Assembly (NCBI GenBank): GCA_026724425.1
Contig: JAIUCV010000019.1
Location: 9,133,141-9,197,140, forward strand
Direction: 5' to 3'
DNA: 64,000 nt
Source of the DNA: Erythrophleum ivorense
Taxonomy: Eukaryota > Streptophyta > Magnoliopsida > Fabales > Fabaceae
A model generated the notes under the pieces. That model did no database searches. It was not told the origin of the DNA and saw nothing but the letters and a program-made list of their open reading frames with translations. Positions 25,732 through 34,968 of the stretch are shown here, in pieces (the stretch's first letter is position 1; every line of letters starts with the position of its first letter). Position numbers and translations under genes: made by a program.

Positions 25732-25858
25732 GTGCTTGACATGAGTTTGTGACATAAAAATGTGAAAGATGAATGCTTCATAGATTGATTGATTGCATAC
25801 TTGTACCTTTGACATGTTTTATGCCTTGAAGATGTGCTTGAATAGGTGTATGAGCTAT

Positions 25859-25877
25859 TGAGATTCAAAGAATCTCA
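25859..25877 (+). other. Conserved LTR hairpin, family D copy 1
   Basis: TGAGATTC, loop AAA, GAATCTCA. The stem is perfect and identical to that of family A, but the loop is AAA instead of TTT. Confidence 0.8.
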
Positions 25878-27750
25878 TCCCCTCCTTTCTCTCATCTCAT
25901 ATGATCTAGGTGGAGTTCAAGATCTAAAGGATAGAAGCCAAGGAGCTTAAATCTCCATCTCTTAGCAAATCTTTCCATTTTTGATATACTATGATGTCTT
26001 GAATGTCAAAGTAGGTATGTAAATATTATTTTTGAGCCATGACACTTTGAACAAGTGTAAAAATATGTAAAGTTGGTATATGTATCAAGAATAGAGTTTA
26101 ATGAATAGAATTGTGTATTTTGACCACTTGAGAGCCCGCATGTATGTTTATGGAAGTGACATGGTAAATTTGAGTTGCATGAGGGCTCAGACCTTATGAG
26201 GGACTTATTTATGCTCTATTTATGCTTTCTAAGTTGCTCAAATGTGTGTGGAACCATGGATGGCTCATTTGAACCAAAGTTGCCTCTTGTTGGGACCAAA
26301 ATTGTCATATTCTTGAGCTATGGAAAAGTCTGACCAAATGACCTCTTCTTGACTTGAAATTTTGCATGCAACTAGATCTTGCCTAGATCATTTTGGGAAG
26401 CTAAAGATAAGGTCATTTGGAGGTCTGTGAAATTTTCTATGATTTTTCAAAGTTGGAATCAAAATTTCGGATTTGCACTGGTACTGTTCATTTGGTCAGT
26501 TTTGAAATTGTGTCATCCGAGGGGCAAACATGGTCCAATGGCTACAAAATTTTATATACAAAAACTAGGCATTCACAGTGACTTGTATCAACTAGAATCA
26601 CCTCATTTGGAGGTCTGAGCTAAGAGGTATGAATTTTTGAATTTCTGGGACAGTAGCAGTAGCTCAGTACGACCTGAGTCACTATTCCATTGAGTTTGGG
26701 TAGTTAAGAGTGCTTTCTCTGGTCTGAGTCTATTTTTACCATAAATGTAACATTCATAGCTTTCCAAATTGGTATTATTTTCATATATTAGATTTTTTTG
26801 AAATTAATTGGATATTTTCGAAGTTCATAGCAGACACTTGTATCAATACCAGTAGCTGTCCGAACCTTTACCCCTTTTCGCATGTCAAATGATTTCTCTA
26901 TTATGTTTCATGGCCTGAAAATATTTTTGACATAAATTAGACATGTGTAGCTTTTCAGAATGGCCAATAATGAATGATTTCAATTTTTCTAGAATTAGTT
27001 ATGAATTTTGAAACTTCCTATCAGTAAACTGAACCAATGGCCTAGACAGCAGCAACCCCAGTGTCTTTTCGAATGTCAAATATTTTCCTTTTAATGATTA
27101 ATGAGCTGAAACTATTTTTATCATGGGGTAGACATTCAGATCTTTCTGGAATGGTAAATTTTGTTGGATTTTGAATTTTGTGGATTTAGTTATGAATTTC
27201 CAAATTTGTGACAGAAAAACTGAAATTCTGGCCGAAAATAATAGTGTGAGTTTGATGGTCCCCTTTGAATTCCACGAGTTGTGGGCCAACTTTGGTGATG
27301 CAAATTAGTTATATGTATGTAATTAAATATGAGAATGTGATGTATGAACTCATATGGTCCGCGTGACACCGAATGGAATTTTCATACGCTACGCAACGCG
27401 AAATAAGGCACTATTTTAATGCCATCTTCCATTCCCTCTTGTGCAATTCATCATAGGCAACTTAGAAATGATAGGAAGCAAGCTAGAAATATGTGGTGTT
27501 ACACTTTACATGTCATAGAATATGAGAATGTGTAGTTACAGGATGATCTATCATATATAGTATCATCAGATCGAATCGTGGATGTTAGACTCAAATAGTT
27601 ACGGAATAAGACGATACTACTGGTGAAAGTGGTTTGGAAGGGATTGTCTCCCGAGGAAGCCACCTGGGAATTAGAAAATGATATGAGGAAGAAATATCTA
27701 GAACTCTTCCCATGAGGTATGTTATTTAAATTTCGAGGACGAAATTTCTT

Positions 27751-27765
27751 TTAAGGAGGGTGGAA
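27751..27765 (+). other. Polypurine tract before the 3' LTR
   Basis: TTAAGGAGGGTGGAA abuts the first base of the 3' LTR. It is the expected priming site for plus-strand DNA synthesis. Confidence 0.8.
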
Positions 27766-27830
27766 TGTAACAATCAGAAAAAAAAAGAAGTTGAAAAATT
27801 TTAGAATGGTTGAAAATTTTCTAAGCCTAC

Positions 27831-28097
27831 TAGCTATAGCGAAAAATGGCCTAACTATAGCGAATGTACCTGTTCGCTATAATGAGAAATGGTCTAGCTA
27901 TAGCGAGTAGCAAGAAATGGTCTAGCTATAGTAAGAGTGCCTTCTCACTATAGCAAAAATGCTTCTAGCTATAGCGAGTGCGGGCATACCATACCAAAAC
28001 CAGGGAGCTGCTCGCCGTAGCGTGCGCTGTAGCGAAAGCAAGGGTCTGGGACTGATACGTACTCGCCATAGTGAGGGTTATGCTTCACTATAGCGAG
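27831..28097 (+). repeat. Palindromic GCTATAGC word array in the 3' LTR
   Basis: About twelve copies in 267 bp, including two tandem copies of a GTCTAGCTATAG word block that is single in the 5' LTR. The array has therefore changed length since insertion. Confidence 0.85.
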
Positions 28098-29181
28098 AGT
28101 TAGTTCGAAAAAGCGTGAAAAAAGAGAATTTGACTTTTTAAAACATCCAAACTCCTCTTTTCTCCTTTAACTGACCTAAGCTTCATCCAAGCACAGAAAA
28201 AAGGCTTGAGAGAGAAAAGGAAACTAGGAGAAACTAAGAGAGAAAGAAGGGAAGTTAAGGAAGAAAGGTAAGAACCTTTAAAGCTCTTCATGCTTCTTCT
28301 TCTTGATTTTATTCTTCTCCTTCTAAGATTCTTTCCCATGAGTTGTTAAGTAAGGAAGCTCTGTTCTAGTTAAGAATGAGCAAGAAACTCATGTATCTTC
28401 ACTTCTTCTTCTTTGTTTTCCTTTCTTGAGAGCTTGAGAGAGGAAGGATAGTTAGTGAACTTCTAGAGAGAGAAAGAACCCTTAGTTTCTCATATGCTTG
28501 GTAGGGTTTGCTATAAAGAAACCCCTAGCTTTGTAAATAAGTATTGAGTTATGAGAGAGTAATCCCATGTTCCTTATATGTCTAGGCTCAAGAGAAGCAC
28601 TCCCATCTAGTTGTGATTATGAAATCAAGAAGGGAGAAGATAAATTGAAAGGGAAGGCTTGTGTTAGCCTATAAGGTAGCTCTCTCCCCCTTTCTCTCAT
28701 GCATAAATATGTGTTTAGCTTGTTCTAAAATGTGTGTATGTGAATTTTCAAGCTATAAAAAGTATGCTAGCATGCCTTTACATGTCATGATCCTTGATAC
28801 TATGTTATGTATTAAATGAATTCATGATTTTTGTATGAGTTTGCTTGAGTATGGAAAGGTCAAGAACTCTTCCCTTGGGTGAGAATGAGCCAAGAACCCT
28901 CGAGCTTGATTGAGACAAAGCAAAGAGTCTCACAAAAGTAATGTGGACTCCCAAGAGTATGGTTGAGTCCAAAGTGCTCAAGAGTGGGTAAGGCAAGTCC
29001 AATACCCATGAGGAGAAGTGTGAGGCCAATCCAAAGACTTGGTGAACCCTTGAATGTCTTGTATGATTGATTCAAATGCCAAGGTTGTTTTTTAAGTGTC
29101 CATGACTTCCACTTTTTCATACATACATTTGAAAAGCTTGCTTGGCACATATTATGTATGATTGAATAAGAGATGAGCTAT

Positions 29182-29200
29182 TGAGATTCTTTGAATCTTA
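29182..29200 (+). other. Conserved LTR hairpin, 3' LTR of family A
   Basis: TGAGATTC, loop TTT, GAATCTTA. One stem base differs from the 5' LTR copy and would form a G-U pair in RNA. Confidence 0.75.
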
Positions 29201-31067
29201 TCCCCTCCTCTCCATTATCCTAACATGCTAGGTGGACCAAGTGAACAAAGACATGGGAGCCGCCAAGCTTGAAGCTAGGGAAACCGGCAAAGGATTTGTA
29301 AAATAGTCATTTTGTCACCGTTTTATTGTTAAGAGATGTAATCGAATGATGTACATTGGGTGTGCACTTATGAATACTTGTAAATAGATGTACTTATTGT
29401 ATATGTATGAGAATTAGAACTATAGTGCATGATGTAGCAAGTTTTTGGTATGAATAGCAAGATCTTAGCATTATGTACATGGTGTATGTGTTGGTGTGGG
29501 ACAGTGAGTTTTACAAATTTGGGTTGTTAGACATTTAAGCCATGTTTGATAGCCTATGTTGATGCTTTCCCACGTGCTCATAGAGCCTTAGGAGTAAGAG
29601 AAGCAAATTTGAACCCTTGGAGCCTCTTTTAACAAAAGAAATTGGCACTTTGCCCCCTTATGTCAAAGTCTAACCAAATGACCTCTTCTTGCCTTGAAAT
29701 TTGGCATGTTACTAGATCTTGCCTAGATATTTTTGGGAAGTTAAAGATTAGGTCATTTGGAGGTCTGTAGAATTTTCTATGATTTTTCAAAGTTGGTATC
29801 AGAATTTTAGATTTGCACCAGCACTGTTCATTTAGTCAGTTGTGTAATTGTGTCATCCGAGGGGCAAAAGTGTTCCAATGGCTACAAAATTTTATAGGAA
29901 AAAATTAGATAGTCACAATGACTTGTATCAACTAGAACCATTGCATTTGGAGGTCTAGAGAGGAGGATATGAATTTTTGAAATTTCTGCCTAGTATCAGT
30001 CATCTTGCTTGACCAGAAGTATTGTTCCATCGATTTCTGAGAGTTTGGCTTAATGAACTGATCTAGAGATATTTTTTCTCTCTAGTTAACATCCACATAT
30101 TTTCATATTAGTATCATTTGCATGCATTGAATTTTTGTGGAATTAGTTGGACATTTTTGAAATTCATATCAGTAAACTGTGACAGCATCAGGACCAGTTC
30201 GACCTTCAGACTAGTCCGACCTCCAGACCAATTCGCATGTCAAACATCCTGTGTGTGGGATATTATGACTTGTACATATTTTTATCATGAAGTAGACATC
30301 CCAAGCTTTCCAGAATGACCGAGATTACATGTTTTTGATTTTTCTAGATTTAGTTACGATTTTCCAAACTTTTTCCAAAAATGAGGCCAAGTCTGGCCGA
30401 AAATGAATATACATGTTCCATATCTCTTTTTGGTTTCCATGGGTTTAAAACATGTTTTTGGGATTGAAATGAGTTGTAATGGTGCAATTAAATATGAGAA
30501 TGCATAGCATGAGCTCACACGGTCCATGTGATACCGAAATGAATTTTTAATGATGACGCAACGCAAGAAAGTGTATGAATCTAATGGAAATTCTCACTTT
30601 ATTCTTACTATATCTCACATGAGCATGTAAGGGATGATGGGTATGAGTTAGAAATGATGGTGTTACAAGTGGCAATTGAGTTCTTACAAACTTTAAGGTA
30701 GCTTTATCTCCCTTTCTTACATACCTTTGAGTATTTGAATGAGTTGAAATACTTATATGTGTTGTTGCTTGATACATTCATGAGATATGATTTAGTATAA
30801 TTTCTATAATAAGCTTTATGCATAAGTATGACATGTTTTTGGCTCTTAGCTCTTTAACGTATAGAATTGAGTGCAATAACTCTTCCTTGGCCCCTTAGGT
30901 TGAGAAGAGTTAAGCCTCACAAGTTTACAATGATGCCATGGCTAAGAAATAAATAAGTTTTCATGTTTTATGATGCATTTGATTCATATGAGGCATAAGC
31001 ATAACATTCTTGCACTATATACATTCATGACATTTTTATATGTATTGAATTGGTTGAGATTAGCTAC

Positions 31068-31087
31068 TGAGGTTCTCCAAAATCTCA
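31068..31087 (+). other. Conserved LTR hairpin, family C copy C2
   Basis: TGAGGTT, loop CTCCAA, AATCTCA. The one mismatch against a perfect stem would be a G-U pair in RNA. Confidence 0.65.
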
Positions 31088-33276
31088 CCCTATGCTCCCA
31101 CTAACCATTTTTAGGATCACCAAGCGAGGACAAAGATGTTGAAAGAACTTAGACTATGAACACTATGTATTAAGATGTTGTTACGTTCCAAGTTTTGTTA
31201 TATGTATCCATAAGACTCCTTACATGTATCATTATGGATTTATAATGCAATTAATGATAGTAATTTATATCTTATAATAAAATCATATGTAAAAGTATGA
31301 GAATACGAATGTATGACCAATTATGGCAATGTATAGGTATTATGGAAGCAAATGACATATTATGTGCTATGATGAATGTATGTATAATTGGATGTTAAGA
31401 GATCAAATTTTGATCCAACCTTATTGGTATGTTATGGAATGGTTAGAAATGACAATTAGGATGAAAGAAATATGCTCAAAGTGGAAGGAAACCAATTGGA
31501 CAAATGGTTCAAATTGGAACCAAGAATGGTCAAAATTTTTTTATAAACAACTCCTATGTCAAGAGTGGCCTACATGATCTAGTTTGAGCCTAAGATTTGG
31601 CATACATTTAGACCCTTCCTAGAGCTTTCTAACAAACTAAGAACTATAATTTTTGGAATTGCATAGAATATTTTAGAAATTTCCAAAGTTATGCAGAATT
31701 TTTAAAATGGTCATGGTATTGTTCACACTGTATAGCTATGATGTTTTGTGTTTTTGAGGGGCTAAATGAATTCCAATACTCATGAAATTTTATAGGCATA
31801 TAGTTGGCATTATAAGTCTTTCGTAGCCACTGAGATCACCTAAATTAAAGTTGTGTAATCAAGATATGTATTTTCAAAGTATGGGTCTGTCGTATGCCTC
31901 CAAATTCGACCTAGGTTATTGTTCCATTGCATTTGGTAGGGCAAATGAATTCAATTTTGTATAAAATTGTTACAGCATGTAATTCACATATTAAGCTTTT
32001 CATAGACACCTAATTTGCATGATTTAGAGTTATATAGCCCAAGTTATGAATTTTCAAAGTTATTGTAGATTTTTGGTTTATGCTGTCATTTGGGTTATAG
32101 CTATTTCTTGGGTATTCTACAAGCTAAACATGATAAAATGGATATGAACAAACTTGTGTATAATGAAAATGAATTAAGGAAAAGAAAGAATTAAGCTTGG
32201 ACCCCTATAGCTTAGGATGACTTCTAAATAAATTGATTTCGGTATTGAAAAGCTTATGAATAGATGTGAATCTTGCCAGAAACATTATGTATTAGATGAA
32301 TGAGTTAATTAAAGCTAAGTATGACATCTTCCATGCTATATTAATGCCATTTGAAAGTGTTTTGAATAGAGATTATCATGGTGTATTTGGTTCCCTTTAA
32401 GGATCTTCTTCATCCATGGGTTCAACCATAAAACTCCATCTTTTAGAAAACAAAAACCATAAAAGGAAAAAAGAAAAGGAGTAAAAAAAAGGTTTATATT
32501 AGTATCATAGGCAAAATTTGCTTGTAAACTTACCTAGGTGAAGCTTTTTTCTTCCTGCTTCCTTGGTTCTTCCCTATGCCTCTTGGTTCTAGTTTAGAGT
32601 AAAAGAAAGTCAGCTTTAAGGATTGGGAAGCATGGCTAAACCTATATGAAGGGAAAAAGAATGTTTTAAAACAATTACAAAAATTTCCATTACGTCTCGC
32701 AATTTTAATTTTTTCATTTGAGCTCATTTTAGATCTTTTTTTATAACTGTCTTTTCTATAATACAACTTAGGTATCTAGTTTATTAAAAATATTTTGTTT
32801 CAAATTTATGGGATTTAGAATAATCTAAAATGATTCCATCAAAGTTCAAGTCAACTAATGACTTAAATCGCACACCAGAAGAGTTTTAACCATTCTGACG
32901 TTTCTTATAATTTTTAGGGTATCTGAGAACCTTAGTGAGTTCAAATTTATCATTTGAAATTTCTTTCTTTAAGTTTCTCAACTTTTTTTTGAAATTACAA
33001 TTTTGCCACTAAGATTTTGGTTTATTTTTTTTAGTCGTTTTGGCTCTGATTTTGAGGCATTCTTAGTTTCTTGACATTATTTTTAGATGCTCTAATTAGC
33101 ATTTTACCCTTAATATGCCTTAATTCATTGGTCCTCTTTCATTAACCAAGCAATTCTGATTTTGATTCTTCTTAACTTATACTATCATTCTTTAGGCATG
33201 TGACTCCATTTTAAATAATTTATTCCACTCTTTAGTAACTATTTTGAATTACTAATTTCTAGGATATTATAGGCGA

Positions 33277-33460
33277 CACTTGATTGTCACCACCAAATGT
33301 TTGCTTTAGTGGCAACTATTAAATGTCATCTCTTAAAGCAAGCTTTAGTGGCAACTATTGAGCATCAATGCTAAATCAATTTTAGTAATCAAAACTTTTA
33401 GTGGTGATAAAAGTTGCCACTAAAGGTCAATTTTATTTTTATTTTTCCTTTATAGTTAAA
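33277..33460. repeat. Left subterminal repeats of the CACTA-like element, second part
   Basis: Motifs TTTAGTGGCAAC and TTGCCACTAAA recur, continuing the run cut at 12226 by the reversed family C LTR. Removing the LTR and one copy of its duplication joins the two parts into one motif-rich block of about 650 bp. Confidence 0.6.
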
Positions 33461-34968
33461 AAAATTTATAATCTTGATAAGCAAAACTAAATCCTTTAAT
33501 GGTCTAATAATACAAATAATATCACAATCTATCATTTTAAATTTTAAATAAAAATAACAAATGATAAGCAAATTATATGAATAACTAATATTATATACAA
33601 AGAAAAGGCAAATGCAATTATATTAAGCTTTATAGTTCCAATGCAAATATTGCTCAACACATAGAAAGATAATATATCCAAGTATTGCATATAAGCATCT
33701 AGTCAAATTAACCATTACCACCACCTTCGATCTTCAAACTAGATCCACCAAAGAAGCCTTACGTAATAAGATAATGCTACCAATAGAAAGAAAGAAGGCA
33801 AGGTAACTAAAAAGCATGCTCAGCAAATGACTTATTATGAGCTCCCTTGCATCTTGCAGCATACTTAAAAAGAATATTTGGTATATTTCTAAAGTTGGAA
33901 AAGATATTTCCTATTGTACAACAACAGAACTGTTAATTATATGAAGCTTTGTTATGGAAATTCAAATTATAAATTTTACATTGAGTAAAATGCCAAGCTG
34001 CTTTAAAGGAAGATGGGAATGCAAGTGACCTTTTAGTTTCTTGTTTAAGTGAAAGGAATTCCTAAATAATAAAAATGTTATATAGTATTCAAATAATTGG
34101 GCAAAAGCAAGAGGTTTGATGTCAAATTGCAAGTTCAAAATGGGACCAAGTTAGCAGATATCTTTGTAACCATGTGACAAGTCACACATTTTGAGCTTGT
34201 GTGAAGCAGTAAACAGGCAATGAATTCAACAAGATATAAAAATTAAGCAGCATAAAATGGAACATATGCATAACCTAGAGAAAATTATAAAAAACTAACA
34301 TTCATTTTTACCATCTCATGCTTCCAAAATATTATTTAGACCTATTCATGTTTTCATTACTTTTATGTAAAATCAATCACAAAAAGATTAATCATTATTA
34401 CAATGCTTATTAAAAATAAATCTAAGGTAATTGTTGACCTATTGTTTGGAGTTTGGCCTCTAATATCCCATATATCAATTCTATCTAGATGCTTGGGACA
34501 TGTAACCAAAAATAGCATCCTATTAACACTATCAACTATACAATAGTAAAGGAATTTCTTTTATTAAATTCACTAGCTTTTCACAATTCAATATGACAAC
34601 TAACTCACTTAACCAATAGTAAAGAAAATTAAAGATAAGATTGAATGTACAAGTAAGCAACAAGTTAAAGAAATACATGGAGTATGGAAGTAAATTAAAT
34701 TTTACACTTAGATTTCCTCTTTTCATCCTTAACATGTATTCATATAAACTACCATAAGCTTATAAAAGATGTCAAAATAAATCACAAAATACCAACCAAG
34801 ACAAAGATATTGAGGAAGGATGAGATTACTATAGAATTTGTCCTAAAGCTAAGGTGTACATTGCAAAGAGTTGTAAACAAAATACTAATTATTCACATAT
34901 AGATAAAAGACCACGTTTTGGGACTATGTAAGGCGAGAACAGATGTGCTAATAGCTAGAAATTAAGGA
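33461..34968. other. CACTA body, AT-rich, little recognised
   Basis: No convincing transposase frame. The only recognisable item is a short copia-like remnant at about 34105-34215. Small frames here match nothing I know. Confidence 0.4.
34105..34215 (+). pseudogene. Possible Ty1/copia C-terminal RNase H remnant
   Basis: One frame reads SKRFDVKLQVQNGTKLADIF and, after a stop, THFELV. This resembles the end of copia pol, where a block of the type KHIDV...VQNG is followed by LADIFTK. Part of the usual sequence between the two blocks is missing. It is a small, degenerate scrap with no LTR next to it. Confidence 0.35.

Larger units (their letters stand above)
23695..27503 (+). mobile_element. Solo LTR, family D, copy 1, inside pol
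   Basis: A 3809-bp block reads TGTAATGCCC...TGTTACA. The flanks are CCTCA (23690-23694) and CTTTA (27504-27508), a 5-bp duplication altered by two C-to-T-type differences. The pol reading continues directly across it, which confirms both edges. Contents in order: the shared 5' module (about 23780-24180), purine-rich blocks with GGTAA (24366) and GGTAGCTCTCC (25388), a six-unit minisatellite (25539-25731), a hairpin (25859-25877), and about five degenerate 190-bp units (about 26400-27300). Copy 2 of this family is at 38934-42753. Confidence 0.88.
22505..27715 (+). pseudogene. pol: Integrase and C-terminal pol, broken by a solo LTR
   Basis: Integrase would join the DNA copy to the genome. The zinc-binding region (about 22660-22800) keeps its histidines, but the second cysteine of CLVYQ is a tyrosine. 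The core begins near 22860, where MNFVIGLP has asparagine (22865-22867) in place of the first catalytic aspartate. Near 23041 the frame slips, and the part with the AYHPQTDGQ motif (about 23128) reads in another phase. From 23182 to 23694 the GPF and VAYRLALP blocks are clear, with stops at 23578 and 23638. A solo LTR cuts the gene at 23695. The end resumes at about 27509 and closes at 27713-27715, with a chromodomain-like EEATWELE stretch. Several independent lesions show it is dead. Confidence 0.88.
16271..30667 (+). mobile_element. Structurally complete Ty3/gypsy (Tekay/Del-type) element, dead
   Basis: Two long LTRs (16271-19116 and 27766-30667) in direct orientation flank an internal region with a primer-binding site, gag, protease, reverse transcriptase, RNase H, integrase and a polypurine tract. 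The whole is flanked by an exact duplication AGTGG (16266-16270 and 30668-30672). The order RT-RNase H-integrase marks Ty3/gypsy. The wording of the RT and the long LTRs suggest the Tekay (Del) branch of the chromoviruses. It cannot work: gag and pol carry many stop codons, at least two frameshifts and changed catalytic residues, and a solo LTR (23695-27503) sits in the integrase region. It is the only element here that keeps both LTRs. Confidence 0.92.
27766..30667 (+). repeat. 3' LTR of the Tekay-type element (family A)
   Basis: 2902 bp, TGTAACAATC...TGTTACA, in the same order of landmarks as the 5' LTR. It is somewhat longer, partly because the palindromic array has an extra copy (AAATGGTCTAGCTATAG words repeated around 27887-27930) and because of a short repeat of the GTCCGACCTCCAGAC type near 30195-30230. 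Confidence 0.9.
14587..32326 (+). mobile_element. Solo LTR, family C, forward (C2), split by the intact family A element
   Basis: It begins TATAACGCC (probably a mutated TGTAACGCC) and ends TATGACA, the same end as the reversed copy C3. The flanks are an exact TCTTC (14582-14586 and 32327-32331). It is interrupted at 16270/30673 by the complete family A element, and the net length is about 3.3 kb. It contains the shared 5' module of families B-E (about 14710-15110), purine-rich blocks, a hairpin (31068-31087) and about three degenerate 190-bp units (about 31620-32130). No retrotransposon genes belong to it. Because it sits within C3, the same family hit the same place at least twice, in opposite orientations. 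Confidence 0.8.
12227..33271 (-). mobile_element. Solo LTR, family C, reverse orientation (C3), split by nested insertions
   Basis: On the plus strand it begins TGTCATACC and ends AGGATATTATA (a degraded TGTAATATCC on the other strand). The flanks are GGCGG (12222-12226) and GGCGA (33272-33276), a 5-bp duplication with one change. It is interrupted between 14586 and 32332 by another family C LTR. Removing that leaves about 3.3 kb, matching the net length of the inserted copy. The outer parts read as the reverse complement of the family C start (32332-33271) and of its middle and end (12227-14586). They include a 6-unit minisatellite (13413-13600) and a degraded hairpin (13259-13277). No internal region is present. 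Confidence 0.75.

Noticed and set aside
27509..27715. Separate small gene after the family D LTR
   Set aside because: It is the displaced C-terminal end of pol; the reading joins across the inserted LTR.
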